Positions 14,793 through 20,634 of a stretch of DNA of 22,891 nt are shown here, in pieces. The notes beneath the pieces were generated by a model. That model had not been told where the DNA came from. It saw only the letters and a list, made by a program, of their open reading frames with translations, and ran no database searches. Positions within the stretch are counted from its first letter, which is position 1. Each line of letters opens with the position of its first letter. Both the position numbers and the translations under genes were made by a program. The stretch is from a virus: IMG/VR virus record IMGVR_UViG_3300035034_000790, positions 1 through 22,891 of that record. One strand, 5' to 3'.

Positions 14793-15024
14793 TAAGGACT
14801 CCTTCTATTTGTTCTATAGCTTGATTGAAGGCATACACTTCCTGATCGCATAGCCTAGAGTCTTCTGGGTCTGTGTGGTCTTCATGGGCTGCACATGCGG
14901 TCTTCTCTGGTAGTCTCTTTCTAAATGCTGAGAGGATTTGGTCGTTAGCTTTAACTAGGTCTGGGCCGTAAGGCACGAACCCACCGTTCTGTAGTATCTC
15001 TGCTATTTCTTCTCGTAGTGTCAT
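14785..15024 (-). CDS. Small protein of unknown function between helicase and terminase
   Basis: 79 residues, overlapping the helicase stop by four bases (ATGA) and the small terminase start by eight, so it is clearly part of the operon. It starts MTLREEIAEILQNGG and ends in an amphipathic helix (VYAFNQAIEQIEGVLNG). Cys44, His47, His50 and Cys59 form a spaced C-H-H-C set that could bind a metal, though the spacing matches no finger I know. One of only three GATC sites in the window is here (14844-14847). No function is assigned. Confidence 0.8.
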   Translation of the reverse strand: MTLREEIAEILQNGGFVPYGPDLVKANDQILSAFRKRLPEKTACAAHEDHTDPEDSRLCDQEVYAFNQAIEQIEGVLNG

Positions 15025-16412
15025 AACTTCAGCTCCTCTTGCTCTTGGGCATAATAGTCCTTTTCTAGTTGCTCACCGTATTCAGTCCAATTTTCTGAGA
15101 GGAAGTTAGCACCGTACTGGCGATTTATCTCTTTGAAGCCCTCTTTCATTGCGTCCACTGTCTCCTGGGTGAGCATATACCTCACTCCACCTGTGAACCC
15201 CATCTGGTACTCCGTATAAGTTAAAATCCTGCCCTCCTGTACACATAGTTTCCCATAAGTATTGGCTTCTTTCAACCACTCAGACCAGCCATACGCCTGG
15301 TACTTATTTATCGGCGGTCTGGTTATGTCCCCATTCGCAAGCCCTATGGCGCAAATCACCGCATAATTCAGCCACGCCTGTTTGTCGGCTAGAATCATCT
15401 TCTTCATAGTCCCACCGTCAGCTTTAGAGCTGATGTAGGTGTATAGGCAGAACCGCACTCTGTCCACGGTGCTCTGCTCAAAGCTGATAGTCGCTGGGGC
15501 GTTAGAAATTATCTCGATAAACCCGTAATTGGTGGTTTGGTAGTTGTCGCCACCCTTGACCTCGACCTGAATCGGGTCTCCACTCGCCATTAGGCTTAGT
15601 GTCTCGTAGTTCTCGTTGTTACTGCCCTTTGACCCTTTAGCGTCTGAATCGTACAAATAAGTCGTATTCTCCATCTTCAAAGTCCCGAATCTGCCCCAGT
15701 TCTTGCTCAGTGAGAACACTTTAGCCCCTGTGCCCAATACCCCTGCGAGCCCCTCGGCGAGCGTCGATTTGCCAGTGCGGGATTGACCAAAAGAGAATAG
15801 CACCCCGTGCTCACCCAAGATGGCACTGCCGACAGACCAGTCACGCACCGCTCTTTGGTGGTCGTCCATGTCGTCATACCACGCCACCCACGCTGGGGTC
15901 TGCTTGTAGTCTGGCTCGTAGCTCAGTTCAGAAGACCGAGTGGTCGGGCTTGTCAAAAACCGCTCCTCAGTGTAGTCCAGGTCGCCAGTCTCCCCGTCCA
16001 AAATACAGTTGCCCATCTCGAAGTAGCGTCGGTTGTCGAACTCTATCTCTGGGGCGTAGTGCTGGAAGTAGTCCCACAGCTCCCTAGTCCTCTTAGTTGA
16101 CCAGTTGGACTGCCTAAGCTCTGACCAGCTCCGCATAGCGTCTCGCCAAAACTCAATAGACTGTGAAACCCGATAGACCCGCCACACCCCGTCGACTCGC
16201 ATCGCCACAAGCCCGTCGTCTGACCGCCTAAGATATAGAGGCGATTGCCGCCCGTTCATGCAAGTAAAGTTGTCGAGCACTGTGCTGAACCACCACTGCA
16301 ACACGTCCTGGTTGCGAGTTGTCTCTGGCATCACTGGGAGCTGGGCGACTGGAGTGCCTTGGATGCCCTCAAGCAACTCGGCAGTTTTGTCTGGCTTCTC
16401 TGGGGCAGCCAC
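15021..16412 (-). CDS. D5-like superfamily 3 replicative helicase (primase-associated type)
   Basis: 463 residues. The first ~170 resemble the D5 N-terminal region found before phage/plasmid primase-helicase ATPases. The SF3 core follows: Walker A GQSRTGKST at 209-217, Walker B-like YLYDSD at 252-257, the SNAP asparagine sensor at 303-306, and an arginine finger in DRVR at 317-320. Such hexameric helicases open the origin and unwind the replication fork. No primase catalytic motif is visible, so this is the helicase half only. Translation starts at GTG (16412), supported by GAGGAG seven bases upstream and a one-base gap from the previous stop. The gene is co-directional with the packaging genes and lies about 0.6 kb from the repeat-rich intergenic region, a plausible origin it could act on. 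Confidence 0.9.
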   Translation of the reverse strand: MAAPEKPDKTAELLEGIQGTPVAQLPVMPETTRNQDVLQWWFSTVLDNFTCMNGRQSPLYLRRSDDGLVAMRVDGVWRVYRVSQSIEFWRDAMRSWSELRQSNWSTKRTRELWDYFQHYAPEIEFDNRRYFEMGNCILDGETGDLDYTEERFLTSPTTRSSELSYEPDYKQTPAWVAWYDDMDDHQRAVRDWSVGSAILGEHGVLFSFGQSRTGKSTLAEGLAGVLGTGAKVFSLSKNWGRFGTLKMENTTYLYDSDAKGSKGSNNENYETLSLMASGDPIQVEVKGGDNYQTTNYGFIEIISNAPATISFEQSTVDRVRFCLYTYISSKADGGTMKKMILADKQAWLNYAVICAIGLANGDITRPPINKYQAYGWSEWLKEANTYGKLCVQEGRILTYTEYQMGFTGGVRYMLTQETVDAMKEGFKEINRQYGANFLSENWTEYGEQLEKDYYAQEQEELKL

Positions 16413-16413
16413 G

Positions 16414-16605
16414 TTAAGACTCCTCCACCATTGAGCTGATATGGCTCAAATTTAATAGGATGGATGCCCCCGACTTGGTGTCGTTAATCCTGAAAAAGGC
16501 ACGGCTGCCTGTGTCGAGCGACTCGTCTAGAGCCGTTGCGTCAGCCTTGTTGATAAAATATGTGTCCCCGTTGGTCATTATGACCAGCACTCTGCTTTTC
16601 TGCAT
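16414..16605 (-). CDS. Small protein of unknown function upstream of the helicase
   Basis: 63 residues (MQKSRVLVIMTNGDTYFINK...), with beta strands then a short helix; no cysteines and no known motif. The ATG has a clear Shine-Dalgarno (GAGGGT, eight bases upstream). Its stop is one base before the helicase GTG, so the two are coupled. Size and fold pattern resemble many small phage regulators, but nothing in it decides a role. Confidence 0.8.
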   Translation of the reverse strand: MQKSRVLVIMTNGDTYFINKADATALDESLDTGSRAFFRINDTKSGASILLNLSHISSMVEES

Positions 16606-16648
16606 CTGTGTACCCTCGTTTAATATTTAATGTTTGGTTGTGTAGGTG

Positions 16649-17050
16649 TTAGCCTCGCTCGATTAAGTCCTGCTCCTGTCTCTTTTTATTGCCCCGATAC
16701 CTCTTGCTCCTGAGCCTTGAATTAGTCTTCTCAGACTCCAGTGTATCAGCTGTCTTGTAATGGCGCAGCCTATAGTCTCTGAAATAGGCTGCCCAATGCG
16801 CCCTCGCCTCCTCATAGGCTGTCTCCCAAGACTGGTGCTTGTGCCCCTCGCCAATAGGAGTTTTAGTCGTTTTGCCTATCGCCCGTATCACCGCCTTAGT
16901 GCCCGTCAGCCGCAAAGTATTAGTCGCCTTGTCCCGCTCGAACACAAAGTCAAAATGCACCGTCCCAACTTTAAGTTTGACCAGACCATTGTCTTCTCCA
17001 AATTTTATAATATTCTCGATTGTCTCGCTGTATATCTCTAATTTATTCAT
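16649..17050 (-). CDS. First gene of the leftward operon, unknown basic protein, probably leaderless
   Basis: 133 residues. The N-terminal 60 look like an alpha/beta domain (MNKLEIYSETIENIIKFGED; VHFDFVFERDKATNTLRLTG). The C-terminal 35 are strongly basic (RLRSKRYRGNKKRQ) and could bind nucleic acid. A good promoter ends six bases before the ATG and no Shine-Dalgarno is present, so the mRNA probably starts at or next to the start codon. As the first gene of the late block it could be a regulator or a DNA-binding replication accessory. No family recognised. Confidence 0.77.
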   Translation of the reverse strand: MNKLEIYSETIENIIKFGEDNGLVKLKVGTVHFDFVFERDKATNTLRLTGTKAVIRAIGKTTKTPIGEGHKHQSWETAYEEARAHWAAYFRDYRLRHYKTADTLESEKTNSRLRSKRYRGNKKRQEQDLIERG

Positions 17051-17056
17051 AGTAAC

Positions 17057-17085
17057 AGTATAGCACAGTAATTTTATTTGGGCAA
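17057..17085 (-). promoter_or_regulatory. Leftward (late) promoter, leaderless start
   Basis: The minus strand reads TTGCCC (17085-17080), a 17-base spacer, and TATACT (17062-17057) extended by TG (GTGCTATACT). Six bases then lead to the ATG at 17050, so the first transcribed base should be at or beside the A of ATG. The 10-base core GTGCTATACT is identical to the rightward promoter. Confidence 0.8.
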
Positions 17086-17152
17086 GAAATAATATTGTTT
17101 AGGATAAATTTGGCTCAGGGGTTATGTGGTTATATATATATTATATTATATG

Positions 17153-17181
17153 CCCCTGCACACACCCCTACCCCCCTACCC
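17153..17181 (-). other. G-quadruplex-capable tract
   Basis: On the minus strand four G-runs occur in order (GGG, GGGGGG, GGGG, GGGG) with loops of 2, 2 and 8 bases. The last loop is slightly over the usual limit of 7. It lies upstream of the leftward promoter. Confidence 0.4.
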
Positions 17182-17320
17182 TTGACTTATCCCTGCTATT
17201 ATTCTATGGCATACCTAACCTATTTATCTATTCACCCCTACACCACCAGACCAGACTACACATAGAACAACACACACACACTGAGCACTAAGCACAACGC
17301 ACAAACAATTTAAATTGTAG

Positions 17321-17587
17321 CGTGATACACACACCGTGATTGTATAACCAAAGCATTACTGTAACTAACAGATACAAACAACACGCAAACAATTTAATGG
17401 GTGCAGGACGTGCAATTCTCAACTCACTACTCGGCTAATATACACACCCTATATATTACGTTTTATAAAAGAATATAAAGTGACTTTACTAGGTAAATAT
17501 CATCACGGAAGTTTAATAAACATTTACTAAAACACTTTTAAAGTTTACTAATAAACATTTAATTTAATTCCGTGATTTTTCATCACG
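17321..17587. repeat. CGTGAT hexamer set (possible operators or iterons)
   Basis: CGTGAT occurs at 17321-17326, 17335-17340 and 17571-17576 on the plus strand, and as ATCACG at 17502-17507 and 17582-17587. Two form a perfect 9-base inverted pair (ATCACGGAA at 17502-17510 and TTCCGTGAT at 17568-17576). Another pair is only five bases apart (17571-17587) just upstream of the rightward promoter. Confidence 0.6.
17515..17561 (+). repeat. AATAAACATTTA direct repeats in the AT-rich core
   Basis: The 12-mer AATAAACATTTA is found at 17515-17526 and 17550-17561, 35 bases apart. Both copies sit beside TTTACTAA (17523-17530 and 17544-17551), and a partial third copy (AATAAACAT) follows near 17,592. They lie between the two outer CGTGAT arms. 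Confidence 0.6.
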
Positions 17588-17610
17588 CTAAAATAAACAT
17601 AAAAATAGTA

Positions 17611-17640
17611 TTGACTTATTCATTACACTTGTGCTATACT
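17611..17640 (+). promoter_or_regulatory. Rightward (early) promoter
   Basis: TTGACT (17611-17616), an 18-base spacer and TATACT (17635-17640) with the extended element TGC. Initiation near 17,647 leaves a leader of about 46 bases ending in the AAAGGAG Shine-Dalgarno at 17681-17687. The paired CGTGAT/ATCACG sites just upstream could bind a regulator. Confidence 0.85.
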
Positions 17641-17692
17641 TAATGCATAGCAACGCAAGGGCTATACCACACAATTAACCAAAGGAGTTCAA

Positions 17693-17857
17693 ATGAAGAC
17701 AATGACATTCAACCAACTAGCAAACGCGATAGGTATGGATTTGGTAGACCTAACAGGCGTAGAAGAGGCGCACGAGTACGCCAACACAATAGCCAACGGC
17801 ACACTTATCGGTGACGAGCTAATACAAGAGTTAAAAGACATGAAAGCAGGAGCATAA
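17693..17857 (+). CDS. First rightward gene, 54-residue unknown protein
   Basis: 54 residues (MKTMTFNQLANAIGMDLVDL...), acidic, two predicted helices. The strong AAAGGAG site six bases before the ATG and the promoter 50 bases upstream support it. Short acidic proteins at the front of a phage early operon are often inhibitors of host enzymes, but there is no direct sign of that here. The next micro-ORF starts two bases after its stop. Confidence 0.8.
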   Translation: MKTMTFNQLANAIGMDLVDLTGVEEAHEYANTIANGTLIGDELIQELKDMKAGA

Positions 17858-17859
17858 CT

Positions 17860-17925
17860 ATGAGCGACTCAACACTATCAATACTAATAGCAGACCAACT
17901 AATAAAAGAGGGTGGAGCACTATAA
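17860..17925 (+). CDS. Micro-ORF of 21 residues
   Basis: Reads MSDSTLSILIADQLIKEGGA plus Leu. It starts two bases after the previous stop, and its TAA overlaps the next ATG (TAATG). Its last codons (GGTGGAGCA) supply the Shine-Dalgarno for the next gene. It may be a real peptide or mainly a translational coupler. No database-style support is possible from sequence alone. Confidence 0.45.
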   Translation: MSDSTLSILIADQLIKEGGAL

Positions 17926-18464
17926 TGCGACTGAATTTAAATAATATAGAGAATGTTTACAGAGCGAAAGTAGCTAACACGGATACAATGGAGCAAATGG
18001 GCTACGAGCTAATAGAGCAAATCATGGTCGACAATTCAGGATTTGGGCGGGACGACGAGCGAGCAGACACACCAACACAATTTGAAGGACGGCTAATAGA
18101 TTTAATTCAGGAGCACGGCACATTGACGGCTAAAATTACGAGCGTAGGACAGTTTCAAGTATTTGTTGGACTGTTCAAAAAGAATGGAGCACCAACAGCG
18201 AGACTACTCGCAAGCGATAACGTGCACTTAGTCGAGACGGACGACGGCAAAAGAGCCGTAAGACTTTACGACACGGACATAATCACGGACAACGGCGACG
18301 GGACGCTAACAGTGGACAACGGTGGCTATGCAACACGGACAACACACAAACGGATTAACGAGTTCAGCAGTTTAGACGCTACCGCTCGACAATTTGAGAC
18401 ACACATAAACGGCACGGCACTAACTAACGACAATAAGACTTTTGACGGATGGCTGCGGGTATAA
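17925..18464 (+). CDS. 179-residue unknown early protein
   Basis: The N-terminal third is helical and acidic (TMEQMGYELIEQIMVDNSGF). Then come beta-rich segments (LTAKITSVGQFQVFVGLFKK) and a segment with VRLYDTDIITDNGDGTLTVD followed by GGYATRTTHKRINEF. A G-G-x-x-T-x-T-T-x-x-R-I-N type motif recurs in a set of uncharacterised phage proteins, so this probably belongs to that set. It is the largest of the early unknowns. Function unknown. Confidence 0.8.
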   Translation: MRLNLNNIENVYRAKVANTDTMEQMGYELIEQIMVDNSGFGRDDERADTPTQFEGRLIDLIQEHGTLTAKITSVGQFQVFVGLFKKNGAPTARLLASDNVHLVETDDGKRAVRLYDTDIITDNGDGTLTVDNGGYATRTTHKRINEFSSLDATARQFETHINGTALTNDNKTFDGWLRV

Positions 18465-18468
18465 CACT

Positions 18469-18759
18469 ATGAAAATACAAGTACATGAAGTAACACAATA
18501 CAACGGTGCCATAGTAACCACTGAAGGTGAAATCGCACCAACTAACAATGGTATTAAAAGTACCAACGTAAAGACAACCGTGCAATTTAGGGGTCAAACA
18601 GGCCGAGGTGCTAACCATTTAAGACAAGCGCAAGCGCTACCGTGCAACTATAGGACTATAGACAGGCAAACACTCGCAAGCCTGTTGCAAGCGACTGAAT
18701 ACGGCAAGATGTACGTCAGTACACTAGGCAAAAACATAACTAACTTTATAGAGGTATAA
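18469..18759 (+). CDS. 96-residue unknown early protein
   Basis: Starts at the ATG at 18469, in the repeated TAACACTATG context, four bases after the upstream stop; an in-frame ATG at 18442 lies inside the upstream gene and was not used. Beta-rich first half (KIQVHEVTQYNGAIVTTEGE), basic turn (FRGQTGRGANHLRQ), then a helix (RQTLASLLQATEYGKMYVST). No recognised family. Confidence 0.78.
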   Translation: MKIQVHEVTQYNGAIVTTEGEIAPTNNGIKSTNVKTTVQFRGQTGRGANHLRQAQALPCNYRTIDRQTLASLLQATEYGKMYVSTLGKNITNFIEV

Positions 18760-18763
18760 CACT

Positions 18764-19003
18764 ATGAAAACATCAAACGTATTTCACGAAGTCTACAACA
18801 TAGCAATGGGCAAGGCACACAGCCTGTTCGTAGCACTAGACCATGAAAATGTAACAAGTATCATACTAGACGGCAACACCTACTGGACAGAAAAGAACAT
18901 GTACAGCGATGGTCTCACAGATAAACAGCATAAACAGTTGGCCGATATTATGGCCGAGCAGTACAGTGCCGAATATCTATATGCAATGAAAATAGGAGTA
19001 TAA
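18764..19003 (+). CDS. 79-residue unknown early protein
   Basis: Reads MKTSNVFHEVYNIAMGKAHS and onwards. Moderately acidic with a predicted helical second half (TDKQHKQLADIMAEQYSAEY). Starts in the repeated context, four bases after the upstream stop, with GAGG from the previous gene as Shine-Dalgarno. Its last codons (GGA GTA) likewise prime the next gene. Function unknown. Confidence 0.78.
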   Translation: MKTSNVFHEVYNIAMGKAHSLFVALDHENVTSIILDGNTYWTEKNMYSDGLTDKQHKQLADIMAEQYSAEYLYAMKIGV

Positions 19004-19007
19004 GACA

Positions 19008-19184
19008 ATGAGAGACAAATTACAGGCGCTAATAGATACATACACTAACGGTAATAAAGCAGACTTTAGGCAAGAACTAGTAAAGCTCAACCCGCTAGAG
19101 GTCGCAACACTAATTGCAATGTGGCAACCGTACCATTCAGCAATCGCAACTATACAAATAAGCTATAAAATTATGGAGGGGTAA
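19008..19184 (+). CDS. 58-residue unknown early protein
   Basis: Reads MRDKLQALIDTYTNGNKADF and continues with a mostly helical C-terminal half (LNPLEVATLIAMWQPYHSAI). Starts four bases after the previous stop with AGGAG upstream, and ends in ATGGAGGGG, which is the Shine-Dalgarno for the next gene. Tight packing and frame fit support it as real. Function unknown. Confidence 0.72.
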   Translation: MRDKLQALIDTYTNGNKADFRQELVKLNPLEVATLIAMWQPYHSAIATIQISYKIMEG

Positions 19185-19188
19185 CACT

Positions 19189-19395
19189 ATGAAAACATAC
19201 AGCGACACTAGCGCAATAATGGGCTACGGTAGCTACGCATTTAGACCGCTAAAGCTTACTAAAGAGCAATACAACTACTTACTACCGGCAATAGACGGGA
19301 GCCGACTAGAATCAAGCCAGAACAGGTATTACTTTCACGGCAATAAGCAAGAACACAAAGACATATTAAACAGATTAGAGGGGTTAGAATACTAA
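19189..19395 (+). CDS. 68-residue unknown early protein
   Basis: Reads MKTYSDTSAIMGYGSYAFRP onward; rich in Tyr (7) and fairly basic, with a C-terminal helix (KQEHKDILNRLEGLEY). Begins in the repeated start context with GGAGG upstream. No recognised family. Confidence 0.77.
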   Translation: MKTYSDTSAIMGYGSYAFRPLKLTKEQYNYLLPAIDGSRLESSQNRYYFHGNKQEHKDILNRLEGLEY

Positions 19396-19396
19396 T

Positions 19397-19483
19397 ATGA
19401 CTAACGCACAACTAACAATACTAAACACAGCAACATTAATAATGGCTTTGGCGCTAGTCGCAGGGCATACAGGGAGTATTTAA
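19397..19483 (+). CDS. Micro-protein of 28 residues, one membrane-type segment
   Basis: Reads MTNAQLTILNTATLIMALAL plus VAGHTGSI. The hydrophobic stretch from about residue 6 to 23 is long enough to span a membrane. It starts one base after the previous stop and ends two bases before the next ATG, with GGGAG at its end as Shine-Dalgarno for that gene. The fit in the array argues it is translated. Small phage membrane peptides can act on host membranes or proteins; the role here is unknown. Confidence 0.5.
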   Translation: MTNAQLTILNTATLIMALALVAGHTGSI

Positions 19484-19485
19484 GA

Positions 19486-19686
19486 ATGAAAGACTATGAA
19501 ATAAACGTGAGCAGGGCGGATTGTGACCACAGTTGGCACGTAGATATTAACGCCACGAACAGAGAAGACCACGAAGACATGCTAATAAATGGCTACACAG
19601 TAGACGGTGATAGAGAAGAAGCCGAGTTTATGGGCAGAATCTGGGCAGACGCATACGAGTACGCTAAAACAGCAGGGAGTAAATAA
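19486..19686 (+). CDS. 66-residue acidic unknown early protein
   Basis: Strongly acidic (many Asp and Glu; MKDYEINVSRADCDHSWHVD...), one Cys, with a C-terminal helix (REEAEFMGRIWADAYEYAKT). A small, very acidic early protein fits a DNA mimic or host-protein inhibitor, but this is speculative. Its end (GGGAGTAAATAA) supplies the next Shine-Dalgarno. Confidence 0.75.
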   Translation: MKDYEINVSRADCDHSWHVDINATNREDHEDMLINGYTVDGDREEAEFMGRIWADAYEYAKTAGSK

Positions 19687-19687
19687 G

Positions 19688-19882
19688 ATGATAGACTTCG
19701 AGAACATGAGCGACGACATCAAGACAACAGAGGAAGCCAGAGAATATGCGCAAGAGTGGCAATTGTGGACAGGCGAGCAAAATTTGAGCTATGGCGAGCT
19801 AGCATTTTGGAGCGACTATTTTATGGAGCAAGGCAAGAAATATAACTTAACTGAAGAGTTCAGAGAAAATGGGATAATATAA
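19688..19882 (+). CDS. 64-residue acidic unknown early protein
   Basis: Starts at the ATG at 19688, one base after the previous stop with GGGAG upstream; an upstream in-frame ATG at 19607 is inside the previous gene. Acidic and helical (EEAREYAQEWQLWTGEQNLS; YFMEQGKKYNLTEEFRENG), rich in Trp. It is the last gene before an internal promoter. No recognised family. Confidence 0.77.
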   Translation: MIDFENMSDDIKTTEEAREYAQEWQLWTGEQNLSYGELAFWSDYFMEQGKKYNLTEEFRENGII

Positions 19883-19897
19883 TAAACTAAAAAAGTG

Positions 19898-19926
19898 TTG
19901 ACATTTAACCGCTGGCATGATAGTAT
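19898..19926 (+). promoter_or_regulatory. Second rightward promoter
   Basis: Consensus TTGACA (19898-19903), a 17-base spacer and TAGTAT (19921-19926) preceded by the extended element TGA. Initiation near 19,933 gives a leader of about 35 bases with an AAGGA site before the ATG at 19968. It drives the genes from 19968 rightward separately from the first early promoter. Confidence 0.85.
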
Positions 19927-19967
19927 TAAAGCATAGCAGTAAAGGCTATAGAAAAGGAATTAACAAA

Positions 19968-20213
19968 ATGAGCGTATCACTACTAGAGGTAATAGAGGCA
20001 GGAGGCTACAGTCTATCAAACATAGACGACGCTAACTGGCTATTATCCAAGAGGGACGAATTTGAGGGACTTATTGAACGGGTGGAGGACTTTTTAGAAG
20101 AGGTCGACAGAGTCAACGACGAAGCAGCCGAGGCAGAATATCGAGCCGAGTTTTTACAAGAAAAGGCAGACGAAGAGCGAAAGGCACTAAGAGAGGACGG
20201 GCAATCGGTATGA
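19968..20213 (+). CDS. 81-residue coiled-coil protein
   Basis: Start placed at 19968 because the promoter and AAGGA site lie just upstream; an in-frame ATG at 19917 overlaps the -10 element and cannot be used. The protein is acidic, with a long heptad-like helix (FLEEVDRVNDEAAEAEYRAE through EERKALRED) at about residues 38-78. It overlaps the next gene by four bases (ATGA). Function unknown. Confidence 0.8.
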   Translation: MSVSLLEVIEAGGYSLSNIDDANWLLSKRDEFEGLIERVEDFLEEVDRVNDEAAEAEYRAEFLQEKADEERKALREDGQSV

Positions 20214-20395
20214 AAATTAAGGTAAAACATATCTATAACACGCAAGCCGTCGTAGTTAAGGGCAATAAATGGGACAACTGGCGAGTATTCTTTCAGAACA
20301 CACGGCGGTTTGGACACGAGAACGCAAGATTGAATAAATTAAAACTATATCCAGTATCGAACGAGGCACTGGACGGTCTAAAAGGAGACTATTAA
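20210..20395 (+). CDS. 61-residue basic unknown protein
   Basis: Basic and aromatic (MKIKVKHIYNTQAVVVKGNK; WRVFFQNTRRFGHENARLNK), probably beta-rich with possible nucleic-acid affinity. Four-base ATGA overlap with the previous gene indicates coupling. The end carries AAAGGAG, the Shine-Dalgarno for the next gene. No recognised family. Confidence 0.75.
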   Translation: MKIKVKHIYNTQAVVVKGNKWDNWRVFFQNTRRFGHENARLNKLKLYPVSNEALDGLKGDY

Positions 20396-20396
20396 C

Positions 20397-20615
20397 ATGA
20401 AATATGAAAAAACAGGCGATAAGAAAATCAGCAAGACAGGGGCAAAACAGTCTCGGGACAAGGCGTTACAGAACATCGACAGTAAAGCGTTTATGTGGGC
20501 GAAGTCAAAGCAGCACAAATTTGGCTTGAAGACTACATACGCAGTGATACTAACGGTTTATGCGTTCGTACCATTCATACCAGGCGAAATAATAGCAGTA
20601 ATATTCGGTAAATAA
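20397..20615 (+). CDS. 72-residue protein with a C-terminal membrane segment
   Basis: The first 45 residues are strongly basic (MKYEKTGDKKISKTGAKQSR); residues about 47-70 are hydrophobic (YAVILTVYAFVPFIPGEIIA), forming one membrane helix. The basic segment would stay in the cytoplasm. AAAGGAG precedes the ATG. It could be a host-membrane-targeting early protein. No family recognised. Confidence 0.75.
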   Translation: MKYEKTGDKKISKTGAKQSRDKALQNIDSKAFMWAKSKQHKFGLKTTYAVILTVYAFVPFIPGEIIAVIFGK

Positions 20616-20634
20616 TAAGAAGGAGACAAACAGC

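Larger units (their letters stand above)
17051..17692. other. Divergent intergenic region with repeats: candidate replication origin and operator
   Basis: This 642-base gap has no credible gene. It holds back-to-back promoters, a C-rich block (17153-17181), a CA-rich, G-poor strand (about 17,160-17,310), five CGTGAT/ATCACG hexamers, two AATAAACATTTA repeats, two CAAACAATTTAA repeats (17302-17313 and 17386-17397), and a very AT-rich core at about 17,440-17,610. Repeats beside an AT-rich stretch next to a D5-like helicase gene are what a phage origin or regulator-bound control region looks like. This role is inferred. Confidence 0.5.
18458..19205 (+). repeat. Repeated ribosome-binding/start context
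   Basis: GGTATAACACTATGAAAA (18 bases, ATG included) occurs exactly at 18458-18475 and 18753-18770. A third copy at 19182-19198 shares TAACACTATGAAAACAT (17 bases) with the second. All three span a stop codon and the next start codon. This suggests shared translational control or duplication of gene cassettes. Confidence 0.75.

Noticed and set aside
17182-17210. TTGACT followed by TATGGC as a third promoter in the intergenic region
   Set aside because: The -10 match is poor and the nearest plus-strand gene is almost 500 bases away.
18442-18468. Earlier in-frame starts for the genes at 18469, 19688 and 19968 (18442, 19607, 19917)
   Set aside because: Each lies inside the previous gene or a promoter element, while the later ATG has the Shine-Dalgarno and junction pattern.
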